A DNA stretch of 7,171 nucleotides from Methanobacteriota archaeon. Its GTDB lineage: Archaea > Thermoplasmatota > Thermoplasmata > RBG-16-68-12. This document shows, piece by piece, positions 1-6,561 of the stretch. Position 1 is the first letter of the stretch, and each line of letters starts with the position of its first letter. A program made the position numbers and the translations under genes. Where the stretch lies: the NCBI GenBank assembly GCA_005878635.1, contig VBLS01000192.1:1-7171 (forward strand), given 5' to 3'. The notes below the pieces were generated by a model. It was not told the DNA's origin, did no database searches, and was given only the letters and a program-made list of their open reading frames with translations.

Positions 1-1
1 A

Positions 2-307
2 ATCGTCCTCTTCTACGGGACTCGAGAGGGCGACTACGATCAGACAAAGCTGTCGAAGGCACAGGCGGCCTTCCTCGGTCACTTTGCCGAGACGGACGAG
101 TTTGAATCCGCCGCCTCGGTGCAGGGTCTCGAGAAGCTCCTCCGCACCCTTGGGAAAAACGTCACGTTCCACACGTACCCCGGGACGACGCACTGGTTTT
201 TCGAAAACGACCGACCGGACGCGTACAACACTGGCGCGGCCAAGACCGCCTGGGAGCGAACGATTCGGTTTCTGACGACCCAGTTGCCCGGCAAACCCCG
301 CGGTTGA
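2..307 (+). CDS. Dienelactone hydrolase family protein, C-terminal part (5' end outside window)
   Basis: The last ~101 residues of an alpha/beta-hydrolase of the dienelactone hydrolase (DLH) family are visible; the reading frame is open back to the first bases and ends at TGA 305-307. Visible landmarks are an early hydrophobic strand ending in YG, then a stretch with GHFAETDEF in which the Asp fits the catalytic acid of the DLH Cys/Ser-Asp-His triad. After it comes TYPGTTHWFF, where His fits the catalytic base. The tail, with AY..GAAKTAWERTIRFL, is the usual closing helix of the family. The nucleophile lies upstream of the window and cannot be checked. Family members cleave dienelactones or other small esters and lactones in the cytoplasm; the actual substrate is unknown. 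No T-rich terminator follows. Family assignment is confident; specificity is not. Confidence 0.85.
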   Translation: MVLFYGTREGDYDQTKLSKAQAAFLGHFAETDEFESAASVQGLEKLLRTLGKNVTFHTYPGTTHWFFENDRPDAYNTGAAKTAWERTIRFLTTQLPGKPRG

Positions 308-351
308 GGTTCAGATCCCATCCGGTCCACTTTCGATGAAGGGCGCGATCG

Positions 352-375
352 TCGCCGTCTCGACCGAGGCGGCGG
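352..375. other. GC-rich hairpin in the intergenic region
   Basis: An inverted repeat pairs GCCGTCTC (354-361) with GAGGCGGC (366-373) around the four-base loop GACC. It has one G-T wobble and can be extended by C353-G374 and a T352-G375 wobble. It lies about 45 bases after the hydrolase stop codon. No T-run follows, so it does not look like an intrinsic terminator. It may be an RNA structure in the 3' UTR of the hydrolase transcript, or chance in GC-rich DNA. Confidence 0.3.
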
Positions 376-429
376 ACCGGGGCATCCTGACGGCCCACAC
401 GATGGGGCAAGGGCAGCCGCGAAGGTAGG

Positions 430-437
430 AATAAATA
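430..437 (+). promoter_or_regulatory. TATA-like box of the glycosylase gene, probably giving a leaderless transcript
   Basis: AATAAATA is an isolated AT-rich octamer in GC-rich surroundings. Its centre is about 27-28 bases before the ATG at 461, the distance at which archaeal TBP/TFB promoters place the transcription start. The mRNA would then begin at or near the ATG, which agrees with the lack of a clear Shine-Dalgarno sequence immediately before it. The purine-rich GAAGGTAGG just upstream could serve as a weak BRE. Confidence 0.6.
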
Positions 438-460
438 GAGAGAGCAAGGTCGGTGTCCCC

Positions 461-925
461 ATGCCGGGATGGAAATCGGGCCCCCCGAAGGATGACCACG
501 GATACCTCGACCTGATGTCCAGGGCGATCTTCAGCGCGGGCTTGAATTGGCAGATGGTTGAGAAAAAGTGGCCCGCCTTTCGAAAGGCGTTTCGGGATTT
601 CTCACCGGAGAAGGTCGCACGGCTCTCGGAGCGCGACATCCGGGCGTTGATGCAGGATTCGGGAATCGTCCGGAACGAAAAGAAAATCCGCGCGACGGTC
701 GAGAACGCCAGGACGATTTTGGACCTGGCGAAGGAGCACGGCTCGGTGAAGGCATACATCGCCGGCTTTGGGAAGCGCGAAGGGAAGCTCCTCGAGGATC
801 TCCAATACAAGTTCAAGCACATGGGCCCCGCGACCGCCCGGGTGTTCCTCTGGTCGGTCGGATTTCCCCTCACTCCTAACGACGAGGAGAAGCGGTGGAT
901 GAAGGGCCATCCGGACCACGACTAG
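461..925 (+). CDS. DNA-3-methyladenine glycosylase I (Tag)-like HhH glycosylase
   Basis: This 154-residue protein would excise damaged bases in base-excision repair. Recognisable Tag-family blocks are AGLNW (26-30), matching AGLSW of E. coli Tag; a following helix with KKWPAFRKAF (35-44); a segment SPEKVARL-SERDIRALMQD (48-66); and GIVRNEKKI (68-76) followed by ENA (81-83). The C-terminal part contains KFKHMGP and VFLWSVGFPL, matching the closing helices of shorter archaeal and bacterial relatives. It is shorter than E. coli Tag (187 residues). It contains no cysteine, so the Cys/His zinc site of E. coli Tag cannot form. The position aligning with Tag Glu38 is Ala22, so base recognition or catalysis must differ. 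The ATG at 461 fits a leaderless mRNA from the TATA-like box at 430-437. The fold call is good; activity on 3-methyladenine is inference. Confidence 0.8.
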   Translation: MPGWKSGPPKDDHGYLDLMSRAIFSAGLNWQMVEKKWPAFRKAFRDFSPEKVARLSERDIRALMQDSGIVRNEKKIRATVENARTILDLAKEHGSVKAYIAGFGKREGKLLEDLQYKFKHMGPATARVFLWSVGFPLTPNDEEKRWMKGHPDHD

Positions 926-1028
926 CGCCAGCCCAGCATGCAATCTCGTTTCGTTCTGGAATCACTGAGCGGATAACCTCACACCTGGGAGGGGCCCCGC
1001 GCTTTGAATCGACCGCCAGAGACGCGGG

Positions 1029-2459
1029 CTAATGTGAACGAATGTCGAGCGCGTGTTCCATCGTGTGGTGGTAGTGCTCCGGCGGCATCAGACTCAAACA
1101 AGCTCGTTCCACGACTTCGCTCAGCGCCGGATGGATATGCATGCCCTCCCGCACGGGATCCACGCTCCGGTCCTTCGTGTACATGAGGTTGATCAGCTCT
1201 TGAATGAGAACGGAGGCCTCCGGTCCGACGATGTGGGCTCCGAGGATCGCGTGTCCCTGACGTTCGACCAGGACCTTGACGAAGTAGTCCTTCAGGTCCA
1301 TCGCCTCGCCCTTCGCGGTGTCCTGGTATCGGTAGAAGCCGATCAGGACATTCGCGGCCCCGAATTGCTTGACGGCCTCCGCTTCCTTCAGGCCGACGCT
1401 CGCGACCTCGGGGTCCGTGAACACGGCATGCGGGACCGCATGGTAGTCCACCTTCCGTTTCTCTCCCCCGAGGATGTTGGAGTAGAGGATCTGCGCGTCG
1501 TAGTTCGCCTTGTGCTTGAAGGGGAATTTCCCGGTGGCGTCGCCCAACGCCCAGACGTTCGGCTGGGACGTCGCGAGGTACTCGTCCGTCACGATCCAGC
1601 CGTCGGCATCGGTCTTGATCCCCGCGCGCTCGGGATGAAGGATCCGAACCGGGCCGCGGCCGGCGGCCACGAGAATCTCATCGGCAAGGACCACGGTTTC
1701 TTTCTTCGTCGCCCGATCCCGCGCTCGAAGTCGCTTCGAACCGCCCGTTCGGGTCACTTCGACGACCTCCTGGTTCGTCTCAATCCGCATGACTTCGCTC
1801 AGGTGCGTTCGGGCGATTCGGGAAACCTCGGGCTCCTCCTCCGGGAGGAACTGAGGATTCCTCCCCAGGATCGTTACGGTCGCGCCCATCGCCGCCAGGA
1901 AGAATCCGTATTCCGCAGCGATGTAGCCGCCACCGATCACGGCGACCCGCGGCGGGAGCTTTCGAATTCCCAGGACGGTGTCGCTCGTGAGGTAGCCGGC
2001 GTCCGCCAGGCCCGGGATCCGGGGGATGATCGGTTCCGAACCGGCGCCTAGGAGGATCTTGGACCCCTTGATCTCGGTACCGTCGACGCGCATCGTGTAG
2101 GGCGCCGTGAATTCCGCCGGCACATGGAAGTAGTCGAGGTTCTCGGTACTCGACAGCCCCTTCCGGATCTGGTCGATGTCCTTGTGAATCAGGGCGTGCA
2201 TGCGCTCCATCACCTTGGCGAAGTCCACGGACCGCAGTTCGACGTCGAGTCCGAAGCCACGAGCCTTCCGGATCGTCCGGACGAGTTCCGCGGGATAGAG
2301 CAAGATCTTGGAGGGGATGCAGCCGCGGGTCAGGCAGATCCCTCCCGGTTCGTCTTTGTCGATGACCGCGACCTTGATCTGAGGATTCGCTTCGATCATG
2401 GCCTCAACGACCGCCATGACCGATCCGGTGCCCACCGCGATGACGTCGTATTCTTTCAT
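1029..2459 (-). CDS. FAD-dependent pyridine nucleotide-disulfide oxidoreductase (dihydrolipoamide dehydrogenase / mycothione reductase-like)
   Basis: This 476-residue class I flavoprotein disulfide reductase would use NAD(P)(H) and FAD to cycle a substrate disulfide in the cytoplasm. Domains in order: FAD-binding GTGSVM near residues 10-15; redox-active CLTRGC (Cys42, Cys47) followed by IPSK; the GAGSEP strand (138-143); the NAD(P)-binding motif GGGYIAAEY (176-184); the second FAD motif ALGDATG; and the dimerisation domain with HIHPALSE, in which His443 and Glu448 form the catalytic dyad. Oddities are Met15 where the FAD motif usually has a third Gly, Gly199-Arg200 where NAD-specific lipoamide dehydrogenases have an acidic residue, and a His-rich tail (462-476). 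The FKHKAN and HPALSE blocks resemble mycothione reductase, although archaea are not known to make mycothiol. No lipoyl-complex genes adjoin it. A GGGGGAG Shine-Dalgarno-like stretch lies about 3 bases before the ATG (2457-2459). The substrate could be lipoamide, a low-molecular-weight thiol or another disulfide. Confidence 0.88.
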   Translation of the reverse strand: MKEYDVIAVGTGSVMAVVEAMIEANPQIKVAVIDKDEPGGICLTRGCIPSKILLYPAELVRTIRKARGFGLDVELRSVDFAKVMERMHALIHKDIDQIRKGLSSTENLDYFHVPAEFTAPYTMRVDGTEIKGSKILLGAGSEPIIPRIPGLADAGYLTSDTVLGIRKLPPRVAVIGGGYIAAEYGFFLAAMGATVTILGRNPQFLPEEEPEVSRIARTHLSEVMRIETNQEVVEVTRTGGSKRLRARDRATKKETVVLADEILVAAGRGPVRILHPERAGIKTDADGWIVTDEYLATSQPNVWALGDATGKFPFKHKANYDAQILYSNILGGEKRKVDYHAVPHAVFTDPEVASVGLKEAEAVKQFGAANVLIGFYRYQDTAKGEAMDLKDYFVKVLVERQGHAILGAHIVGPEASVLIQELINLMYTKDRSVDPVREGMHIHPALSEVVERACLSLMPPEHYHHTMEHALDIRSH

Positions 2460-2531
2460 CCGCTCCCCCGGGGCCTCAGGGCAAGGGAGCCGTTAATGCC
2501 TTCGGTGCGGTCCGCATGCCGTCCTCCCGAT

Positions 2532-2726
2532 ATGCGAAGCGTGGTGCTCGGAGCTAAGGGCGTCGTGGAACGCGGAAAGCGACTCGAGGCGGATGCCTTG
2601 AACGGTGCGGTAGAGAGACTTGGGGCGAGACACGGGTTATCCATGCCCGTTAGCTCGTTCCTCAATGATCTGTTGAAGCTCGAGGACGAAAAGGATCGAC
2701 TCCAGGCGGCAACGCAGAACGTTTGA
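2532..2726 (+). pseudogene. Ketopantoate reductase-like C-terminal fragment (probable gene relic)
   Basis: A 64-codon frame from ATG 2532 to TGA 2724-2726 carries ERGKRLEADALNGAVERLG (13-31), then a stretch ending in PVSSFLNDLLKLE (39-51). This resembles the end of ketopantoate reductase (PanE/ApbA), where a block of the type ..GR.TEIDALNGAVVRLG precedes PVN and a final helix. The N-terminal NADP-binding domain (GxGxxG) and the first half of the C-terminal domain are missing. Upstream there is only 72 bases before the start of the oppositely oriented flavoprotein gene. No Shine-Dalgarno sequence is evident. About one third of codons end in A or T (hand count), more than in the neighbouring genes, and AGA and TTA codons occur. 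This fits an eroding fragment. A small functional protein cannot be excluded. An in-frame ATG at 2496 would add 12 residues that do not look related. Confidence 0.55.
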
Positions 2727-2795
2727 CAAGACGCCTTGAACGCAGTCGGATTAGGGGCGGAGTCCAATCCCGCGCTCGACAGGCCTTTCCGCATG

Positions 2796-2810
2796 GCGAA
2801 ATGCTTTAGG
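2796..2810 (+). promoter_or_regulatory. Weak BRE/TATA-like promoter of the transporter operon
   Basis: The stretch GCGAAATGCTTTAGG is the most AT-rich element before the operon. It shows a BRE-like GCGAAA followed by GCTTTAGG as a poor TATA box. Transcription would start near 2830, leaving a leader of about 10 bases that would include GAGG (2832-2835), six bases before the GTG at 2842. This is plausible by position only; the TATA match is weak. Confidence 0.3.
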
Positions 2811-2841
2811 CGGCGCAGGTGTCCGGGGCGCGAGGCACTCT

Positions 2842-3897
2842 GTGGGGCGGCGGACTAGGACCCTCGTATGGCCCATCGTTTTCGTGCTCGCCGTGACGGC
2901 GTCCGTTGGAATCGCTAGCCCGGCGACCGCGGCCCTCCAGAAGCCGGCCTATTCGGCGGGCGATCACTGGATCTACATCACGACGGCATCGATCTCCTCG
3001 TTCCCGGGCCTGAACTCCAGTCAAGGCAGCGGCCAATTCGGCCTTGTCGGTCAGGTCGAGGTTCGCGTGATTGGCCCCGCCGACATCCCGCGAGGGAACA
3101 CGTCGGTGCACACGGTCCAGGTCCTCACGCGCGCGACGGGATTTCTCAACGGGACATTCCAGACGCCCGGCTTCGGGTCCGCCGACGTCACCGGGACCTT
3201 CACGACCGACGCGACCGAGTACTGGGAAAATCAATCGTACCTCTCGATCGCCTCGACCGGGACGACGTCATACGTTGCCCATGTGACGTACATCGGTCTC
3301 CCGACGGACCTCCTCGTCGATTTCCGCGCGAACGCGACGACGTCGATTTCACCGATTCCGACCTTCGACCTCGATGTGGGACAGCAGGCCACCGCGAATC
3401 TGGTCACCCACGTCAACCTGAACTCGACCTTCACCTTCTTCGGGCAGACGAGGAGCCAGAGCAACGCGACCGACGTGTCGTCGACGTGGCGGCGCGACGT
3501 GCTCTCGCGGGAAAACGTGACGGTGGAAGCGGGCACGTTCTCCTCCTACCGGCTGAATCAGACGGCCGCGGGATTCTCAGGGCTTCCCCCTGGGATCTCG
3601 GCGGGCAACGAGACGGCCTTCTTCTCGAACGACGTCGGGTACTACACGAAACGCGAGGCCTACGAGAACGGCAGCCGTGTCGGGGAGATGCGACTGAAGT
3701 CCTACTCGTTCGGACCGGCGCCGCCGTCTTGGCTCGGTACGTGGGGCCTCCCGCTCCTTGTCATCGCGGTCGTGGCGGGGACCATCCTCGCGATCGTGTT
3801 CTGGCGACGCCGAAAGTCTCGAATCCGACAACCGGCATCGCCGCCTGCCCCGGCCGATGCTCCGGCGTCCGGTGGAGGGGACGATCGTGCTCGTTGA
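2842..3897 (+). CDS. Secreted, C-terminally membrane-anchored sequon-rich protein, first gene of an ABC-2 operon
   Basis: This 351-residue protein has no family I can name. Residues 1-30 are a signal peptide: RRTR, a hydrophobic core (8-25) and an ATA cleavage site. The large middle part (31-295) is exposed outside the cell and rich in Ser, Thr and Gly with beta-prone segments, starting with YSAGDHWIY. It contains eleven N-X-S/T sequons, which suggests heavy N-glycosylation. A block VTVEAGTFSSYRL, followed later by VGYYTKREAYENG, recalls bacterial and archaeal extracytoplasmic beta-fold proteins. Residues 302-321 are a transmembrane helix, stopped by RRRK, with a cytoplasmic Pro/Ala tail of about 26 residues. 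It is not a PGF-CTERM anchor. The GTG start is chosen because it preserves the signal peptide, GAGG lies six bases upstream, and no other start is near. The gene overlaps the next one by 11 bases, so it probably works with the transporter, for example as an extracellular accessory subunit. Confidence 0.8.
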   Translation: MGRRTRTLVWPIVFVLAVTASVGIASPATAALQKPAYSAGDHWIYITTASISSFPGLNSSQGSGQFGLVGQVEVRVIGPADIPRGNTSVHTVQVLTRATGFLNGTFQTPGFGSADVTGTFTTDATEYWENQSYLSIASTGTTSYVAHVTYIGLPTDLLVDFRANATTSISPIPTFDLDVGQQATANLVTHVNLNSTFTFFGQTRSQSNATDVSSTWRRDVLSRENVTVEAGTFSSYRLNQTAAGFSGLPPGISAGNETAFFSNDVGYYTKREAYENGSRVGEMRLKSYSFGPAPPSWLGTWGLPLLVIAVVAGTILAIVFWRRRKSRIRQPASPPAPADAPASGGGDDRAR

Positions 3898-4804
3898 GAC
3901 TAAGAACCTCACCAAGGTGTTCGGCGAAGTCCGCGCCGTCGACGACCTTTCCGTCGCGATTCCGGAGGGAGCGATCGGACTCGTCGGCCCAAACGGCGCC
4001 GGCAAGACGACGTTCCTCCGGCTGCTCCTGAGCCTCCTCCAGCCCACCGCGGGAACCGCGAAGGTCCTCGGCCGCAACATCCTCGACGGCGTGCCGCTGC
4101 GCGAGCGCATCGGCTACATGCCCGAGCATGATTGCCTGATCCCGGATATGACGGGCGTCGGCCTCGTCGCCTTCATGGGCCGCGTGAGCGGGCTCGACGC
4201 GGACAGTGCGATCGGCCGCGCGCATGACGTGCTGCAATTCGTCGGGGTCGAGGAAGAGCGCTACCGCAAGGTCGCGGAGTACTCGACGGGCATGAAGCAG
4301 AAGGTGAAGCTCGCTCAATCCATGGTGCACGACCCGCAGCTGTACATCTTCGATGAGCCCACGACGGGTCTGGACCCGCGGGGCCGGACGGAAATGCTCG
4401 ACCTGGTGCGCGCGATCGCGAGTTCCCCAGGTCGTAACGTCATCTTGTCGAGCCACCTCCTGCCCGATGTCGAGACAATCTGCAAATACGTTGTGATCCT
4501 CGACGGCGGACATCAGATCGCCGCCGGGGACTTGCACGATCTCCTGACCGGAGCCGCGGACCGGCTCCGGATCGACATCCGTGGCGACCGCGAGGCCTTT
4601 GTCCAACGGCTCCGGGAGGCGGGCCTCGAAGCGGAAGCGGGCCCGACCGGCGTCCACGTGGGACGGCGACCCGGCGTCGAGGCCGAGGTCTTCCAGGCCG
4701 CGAAGGCCCTCGGGGCCGAGGTCCGGTACATGGGCCGGGAGATCCGGAGCCTCGAGGAATTCTTCCTCGAACTCGTCGCTCGGAACGAAGGGAAAGGTGC
4801 CTAG
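3887..4804 (+). CDS. ABC-2 type transporter ATP-binding protein (ATPase 1)
   Basis: This 305-residue cytoplasmic ATPase powers the adjacent permease. Visible motifs are Walker A GPNGAGKTT (34-42); a Q-loop region GYMPEHD (76-82) with Glu80 in place of Gln; the signature YSTGMKQ (132-138); Walker B LYIFDEP (152-158) with catalytic Glu157; D-loop GLDP (161-164); and switch His190. The region after about residue 215 is the accessory C-terminal domain of CcmA/NatA/DrrA-like ATPases, ending in RSLEEFFLELV. The start is taken as GTG 3887, because GGAGGGG (3874-3880) sits six bases before it and the conserved fold begins at once. In-frame ATG 3857 or GTG 3872 would add residues read from inside the upstream gene. 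It overlaps the upstream gene by 11 bases and its TAG directly abuts the next ATG. The substrate is unknown. Confidence 0.92.
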   Translation: MLVETKNLTKVFGEVRAVDDLSVAIPEGAIGLVGPNGAGKTTFLRLLLSLLQPTAGTAKVLGRNILDGVPLRERIGYMPEHDCLIPDMTGVGLVAFMGRVSGLDADSAIGRAHDVLQFVGVEEERYRKVAEYSTGMKQKVKLAQSMVHDPQLYIFDEPTTGLDPRGRTEMLDLVRAIASSPGRNVILSSHLLPDVETICKYVVILDGGHQIAAGDLHDLLTGAADRLRIDIRGDREAFVQRLREAGLEAEAGPTGVHVGRRPGVEAEVFQAAKALGAEVRYMGREIRSLEEFFLELVARNEGKGA

Positions 4805-5644
4805 ATGTCGATCTCGCTCCCGACCTACACCCGCCGCGAGATGCCCCTCCTCGGACGGCGGCATCGCGTCCGCGCGATCATCACGACCGGTCTCCGCCGG
4901 GAGTTCAAGCGCCCCGCAGTCCTGGTCGTCATCGGGATCGGCGTCGGCGTCACGATAATCAGCTCCATCGTGATCGTGCTCTTCGCAGGCGTGTTCCTCC
5001 AGGGCCAGCCGCTCGACCTGAGCTTCTTCTTCACGCCCGCGTCCAACGGGGCGATCCTGTTCTTCGTGACGCTCATGGCCTCCGTCGTCGGGTCCGCGCT
5101 GATCGCGGACGATCTCCAGTCGATGGCCTTGACGCTCTACCTGAGCCGTCCGATCACGGAAGGGGACTACCTCGCCGCGAAAGCGGCGATCCTCGCCCCG
5201 ATGATCTCGATGATCGCGGTCTTCCCGCTCGTCCTCACTCCTCTCGTCGCGGCCCTCCTCGGATCCTTTTCGTGGACGATCGCGGTCGAGGCCATCGGCC
5301 TCTCGTTCTTGATAGGATCCCTCTTCACCGCGTTCTACACCGCCGCGACGTTGGCCCTCTCAAGCCTCACCCGCCGCAAGAGCTACGCGGCCGCCGGCGT
5401 CTTCGCCTTGACCTTCGGCCTGACGATCCCGGCGGGTATCCTCGCGGGCCCGCCTTTCAACAACCCTGCGGTGCTCTATGCATCGCCCTGGGAAAACTAC
5501 CTCGCGGTGGCCCGTGCGGCCTTTGGCGCACCGAGCGCTCCGATCGATTGGCGTTGGTCCCTCGCGATCCTGCTCGTGGCCACCGCGATCGCGGCCCTCG
5601 CCACCTACCTCCGGATGAAGTTCGTCGAGGTAGTGTCCGGATGA
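4805..5644 (+). CDS. ABC-2 type transporter permease (permease 1)
   Basis: This 279-residue integral membrane protein has about six transmembrane segments, roughly at 38-64, 83-100, 126-150, 157-185, 195-212 and 250-270. A basic N-terminal region with LRREFKRP (30-37) precedes the first helix. After the second helix comes LTLYLSRPI (109-117), then DYLAAKA. This is the cytoplasmic motif shared by ABC-2 permeases of this group (acidic residues, L..LL.RPI, then Y...K), and its equivalent is visible in permease 2. Its ATG follows the stop of ATPase 1 without a spacer. AAGGTG, a few bases upstream inside ATPase 1, may serve as the ribosome-binding site. Its TGA overlaps the next ATG as ATGA. It should pair with ATPase 1, ATPase 2 or both to export, or otherwise move, an unidentified substrate. 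Confidence 0.9.
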   Translation: MSISLPTYTRREMPLLGRRHRVRAIITTGLRREFKRPAVLVVIGIGVGVTIISSIVIVLFAGVFLQGQPLDLSFFFTPASNGAILFFVTLMASVVGSALIADDLQSMALTLYLSRPITEGDYLAAKAAILAPMISMIAVFPLVLTPLVAALLGSFSWTIAVEAIGLSFLIGSLFTAFYTAATLALSSLTRRKSYAAAGVFALTFGLTIPAGILAGPPFNNPAVLYASPWENYLAVARAAFGAPSAPIDWRWSLAILLVATAIAALATYLRMKFVEVVSG

Positions 5645-6561
5645 CGGGCGTCGTCGAGGCGGCGGGCATCTCGAAGTGGTACGGCGAGGTCCTCGGCCTC
5701 AACGGCTTTTCGGCCTCGTTCGGCCCGGGCATCACAGGCCTCGTCGGTCCGAACGGCGCCGGCAAGAGCACGTTGTTCAAACTCCTCATCGGCCAGCTGC
5801 ATTCGGACCAAGGGACCTTGCGGCTCCTCGGCGAGAATCCGTGGAACAACGTCCCGGTGAAGCGACGCCTCGGCTATTGTCCGGAGCACAACACGCTCTA
5901 CGGTTGGCTCACGGGGCAGCAGTTCGTGGAGGCCCTCCTACGACTCGACGGGATGCCGCGTTCGCGGGCCGAGAAAGCCGCGGAAGACGCCCTGAAGCTC
6001 GTCGGTCTCTCGAGCGCGGCGCAGCGTCCCACCCGGACCTACAGCCGCGGCATGCGCCAACGTGCGAAGCTCGCCCAGGCGCTCGCCCACCGACCGGAGA
6101 TCCTGATCCTCGACGAGCCGCTCTCCGGAGCCGACCCGCTCGCCCGGGTCCAGATCCTTCGGACGATCTCGGACTTCGCGAAGGCGGGCGGTCACGTCCT
6201 CATGTCAACCCATGTGCTCTACGAGATCGAGCGCGTCACCAACAACATCGTCCTCATCAACAACGGCAAGGCGATCGCGGCGGGCGACATCCACTCGATC
6301 CGGGCCTTGATCGACGAGCATCCGCACGCGGTGCGCCTCGAGACGCCGCAGCCGCGACAGCTCGCGCAGGCCCTCGCCCGGATGGAGCATATCGTCTCGT
6401 TGGAGATTCCCGAAGAGGACGCCCTGCTCGTCCGGACCCGCAAGCCCGATGCCTTCTACCGCGAGCTCCCTGCGATCGTGGCCGACACCCGGCTGGAGGT
6501 CCGTAGCCTCGAGAGCCCCGACGATAGCCTCGACGCGGTCTTCCGATATCTGGTCGGGTGA
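5641..6561 (+). CDS. ABC-2 type transporter ATP-binding protein (ATPase 2)
   Basis: This 306-residue paralogue of ATPase 1 has Walker A GPNGAGKST (36-44), a Q-loop region GYCPEHN (78-84) with Glu82 in the Gln position, the signature YSRGMRQ (134-140), Walker B ILILDEP (154-160) with catalytic Glu159, D-loop GADP (163-166) and switch His191. All catalytic residues are present, so both ATPases look active. A divergent C-terminal domain (about 220-306) lacks the EEFFLEL ending of ATPase 1 and ends in SLDAVFRYLVG. The ATG at 5641 overlaps the permease 1 stop (ATGA), with GAGGT (5627-5631) nine bases upstream. Both ATPase genes share an identical 16-base stretch over Walker A (3992-4007 and 5752-5767). 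The ATPase-permease pair may have arisen by tandem duplication followed by divergence. Confidence 0.92.
   Translation: MTGVVEAAGISKWYGEVLGLNGFSASFGPGITGLVGPNGAGKSTLFKLLIGQLHSDQGTLRLLGENPWNNVPVKRRLGYCPEHNTLYGWLTGQQFVEALLRLDGMPRSRAEKAAEDALKLVGLSSAAQRPTRTYSRGMRQRAKLAQALAHRPEILILDEPLSGADPLARVQILRTISDFAKAGGHVLMSTHVLYEIERVTNNIVLINNGKAIAAGDIHSIRALIDEHPHAVRLETPQPRQLAQALARMEHIVSLEIPEEDALLVRTRKPDAFYRELPAIVADTRLEVRSLESPDDSLDAVFRYLVG

Noticed and set aside
79..873. 264-residue open frame on the minus strand
   Set aside because: It runs antisense across two recognisable genes and the intergenic region between them.
991..998. GGGGCCCC palindrome between the convergent genes, considered as a terminator or protein site
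   Set aside because: It has no loop, no T-run and is too short to stand out in GC-rich DNA.
1053..2051. 332-residue open frame on the plus strand
   Set aside because: It is antisense to the flavoprotein gene, whose motifs are complete, and the composition (Arg/Asp/Val-rich with no domain) is that of a shadow frame in GC-rich DNA.
2456..2794. 112-residue Ser-rich frame on the minus strand, directly before the flavoprotein gene
   Set aside because: It is antisense to the ketopantoate reductase-like fragment, and the Ser/Arg-rich composition looks like a complementary-strand artefact.
2842..3897. PGF-CTERM/archaeosortase or lipobox anchor in the surface protein
   Set aside because: No PGF motif precedes the C-terminal helix and there is no Cys after the signal peptide; the helix is followed by RRRK and a cytoplasmic tail.
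3761..4864. 367-residue open frame on the minus strand
   Set aside because: It lies opposite ATPase 1 with its full set of ABC motifs; the translation is low-complexity Asp/His/Arg-rich and shows no motif.
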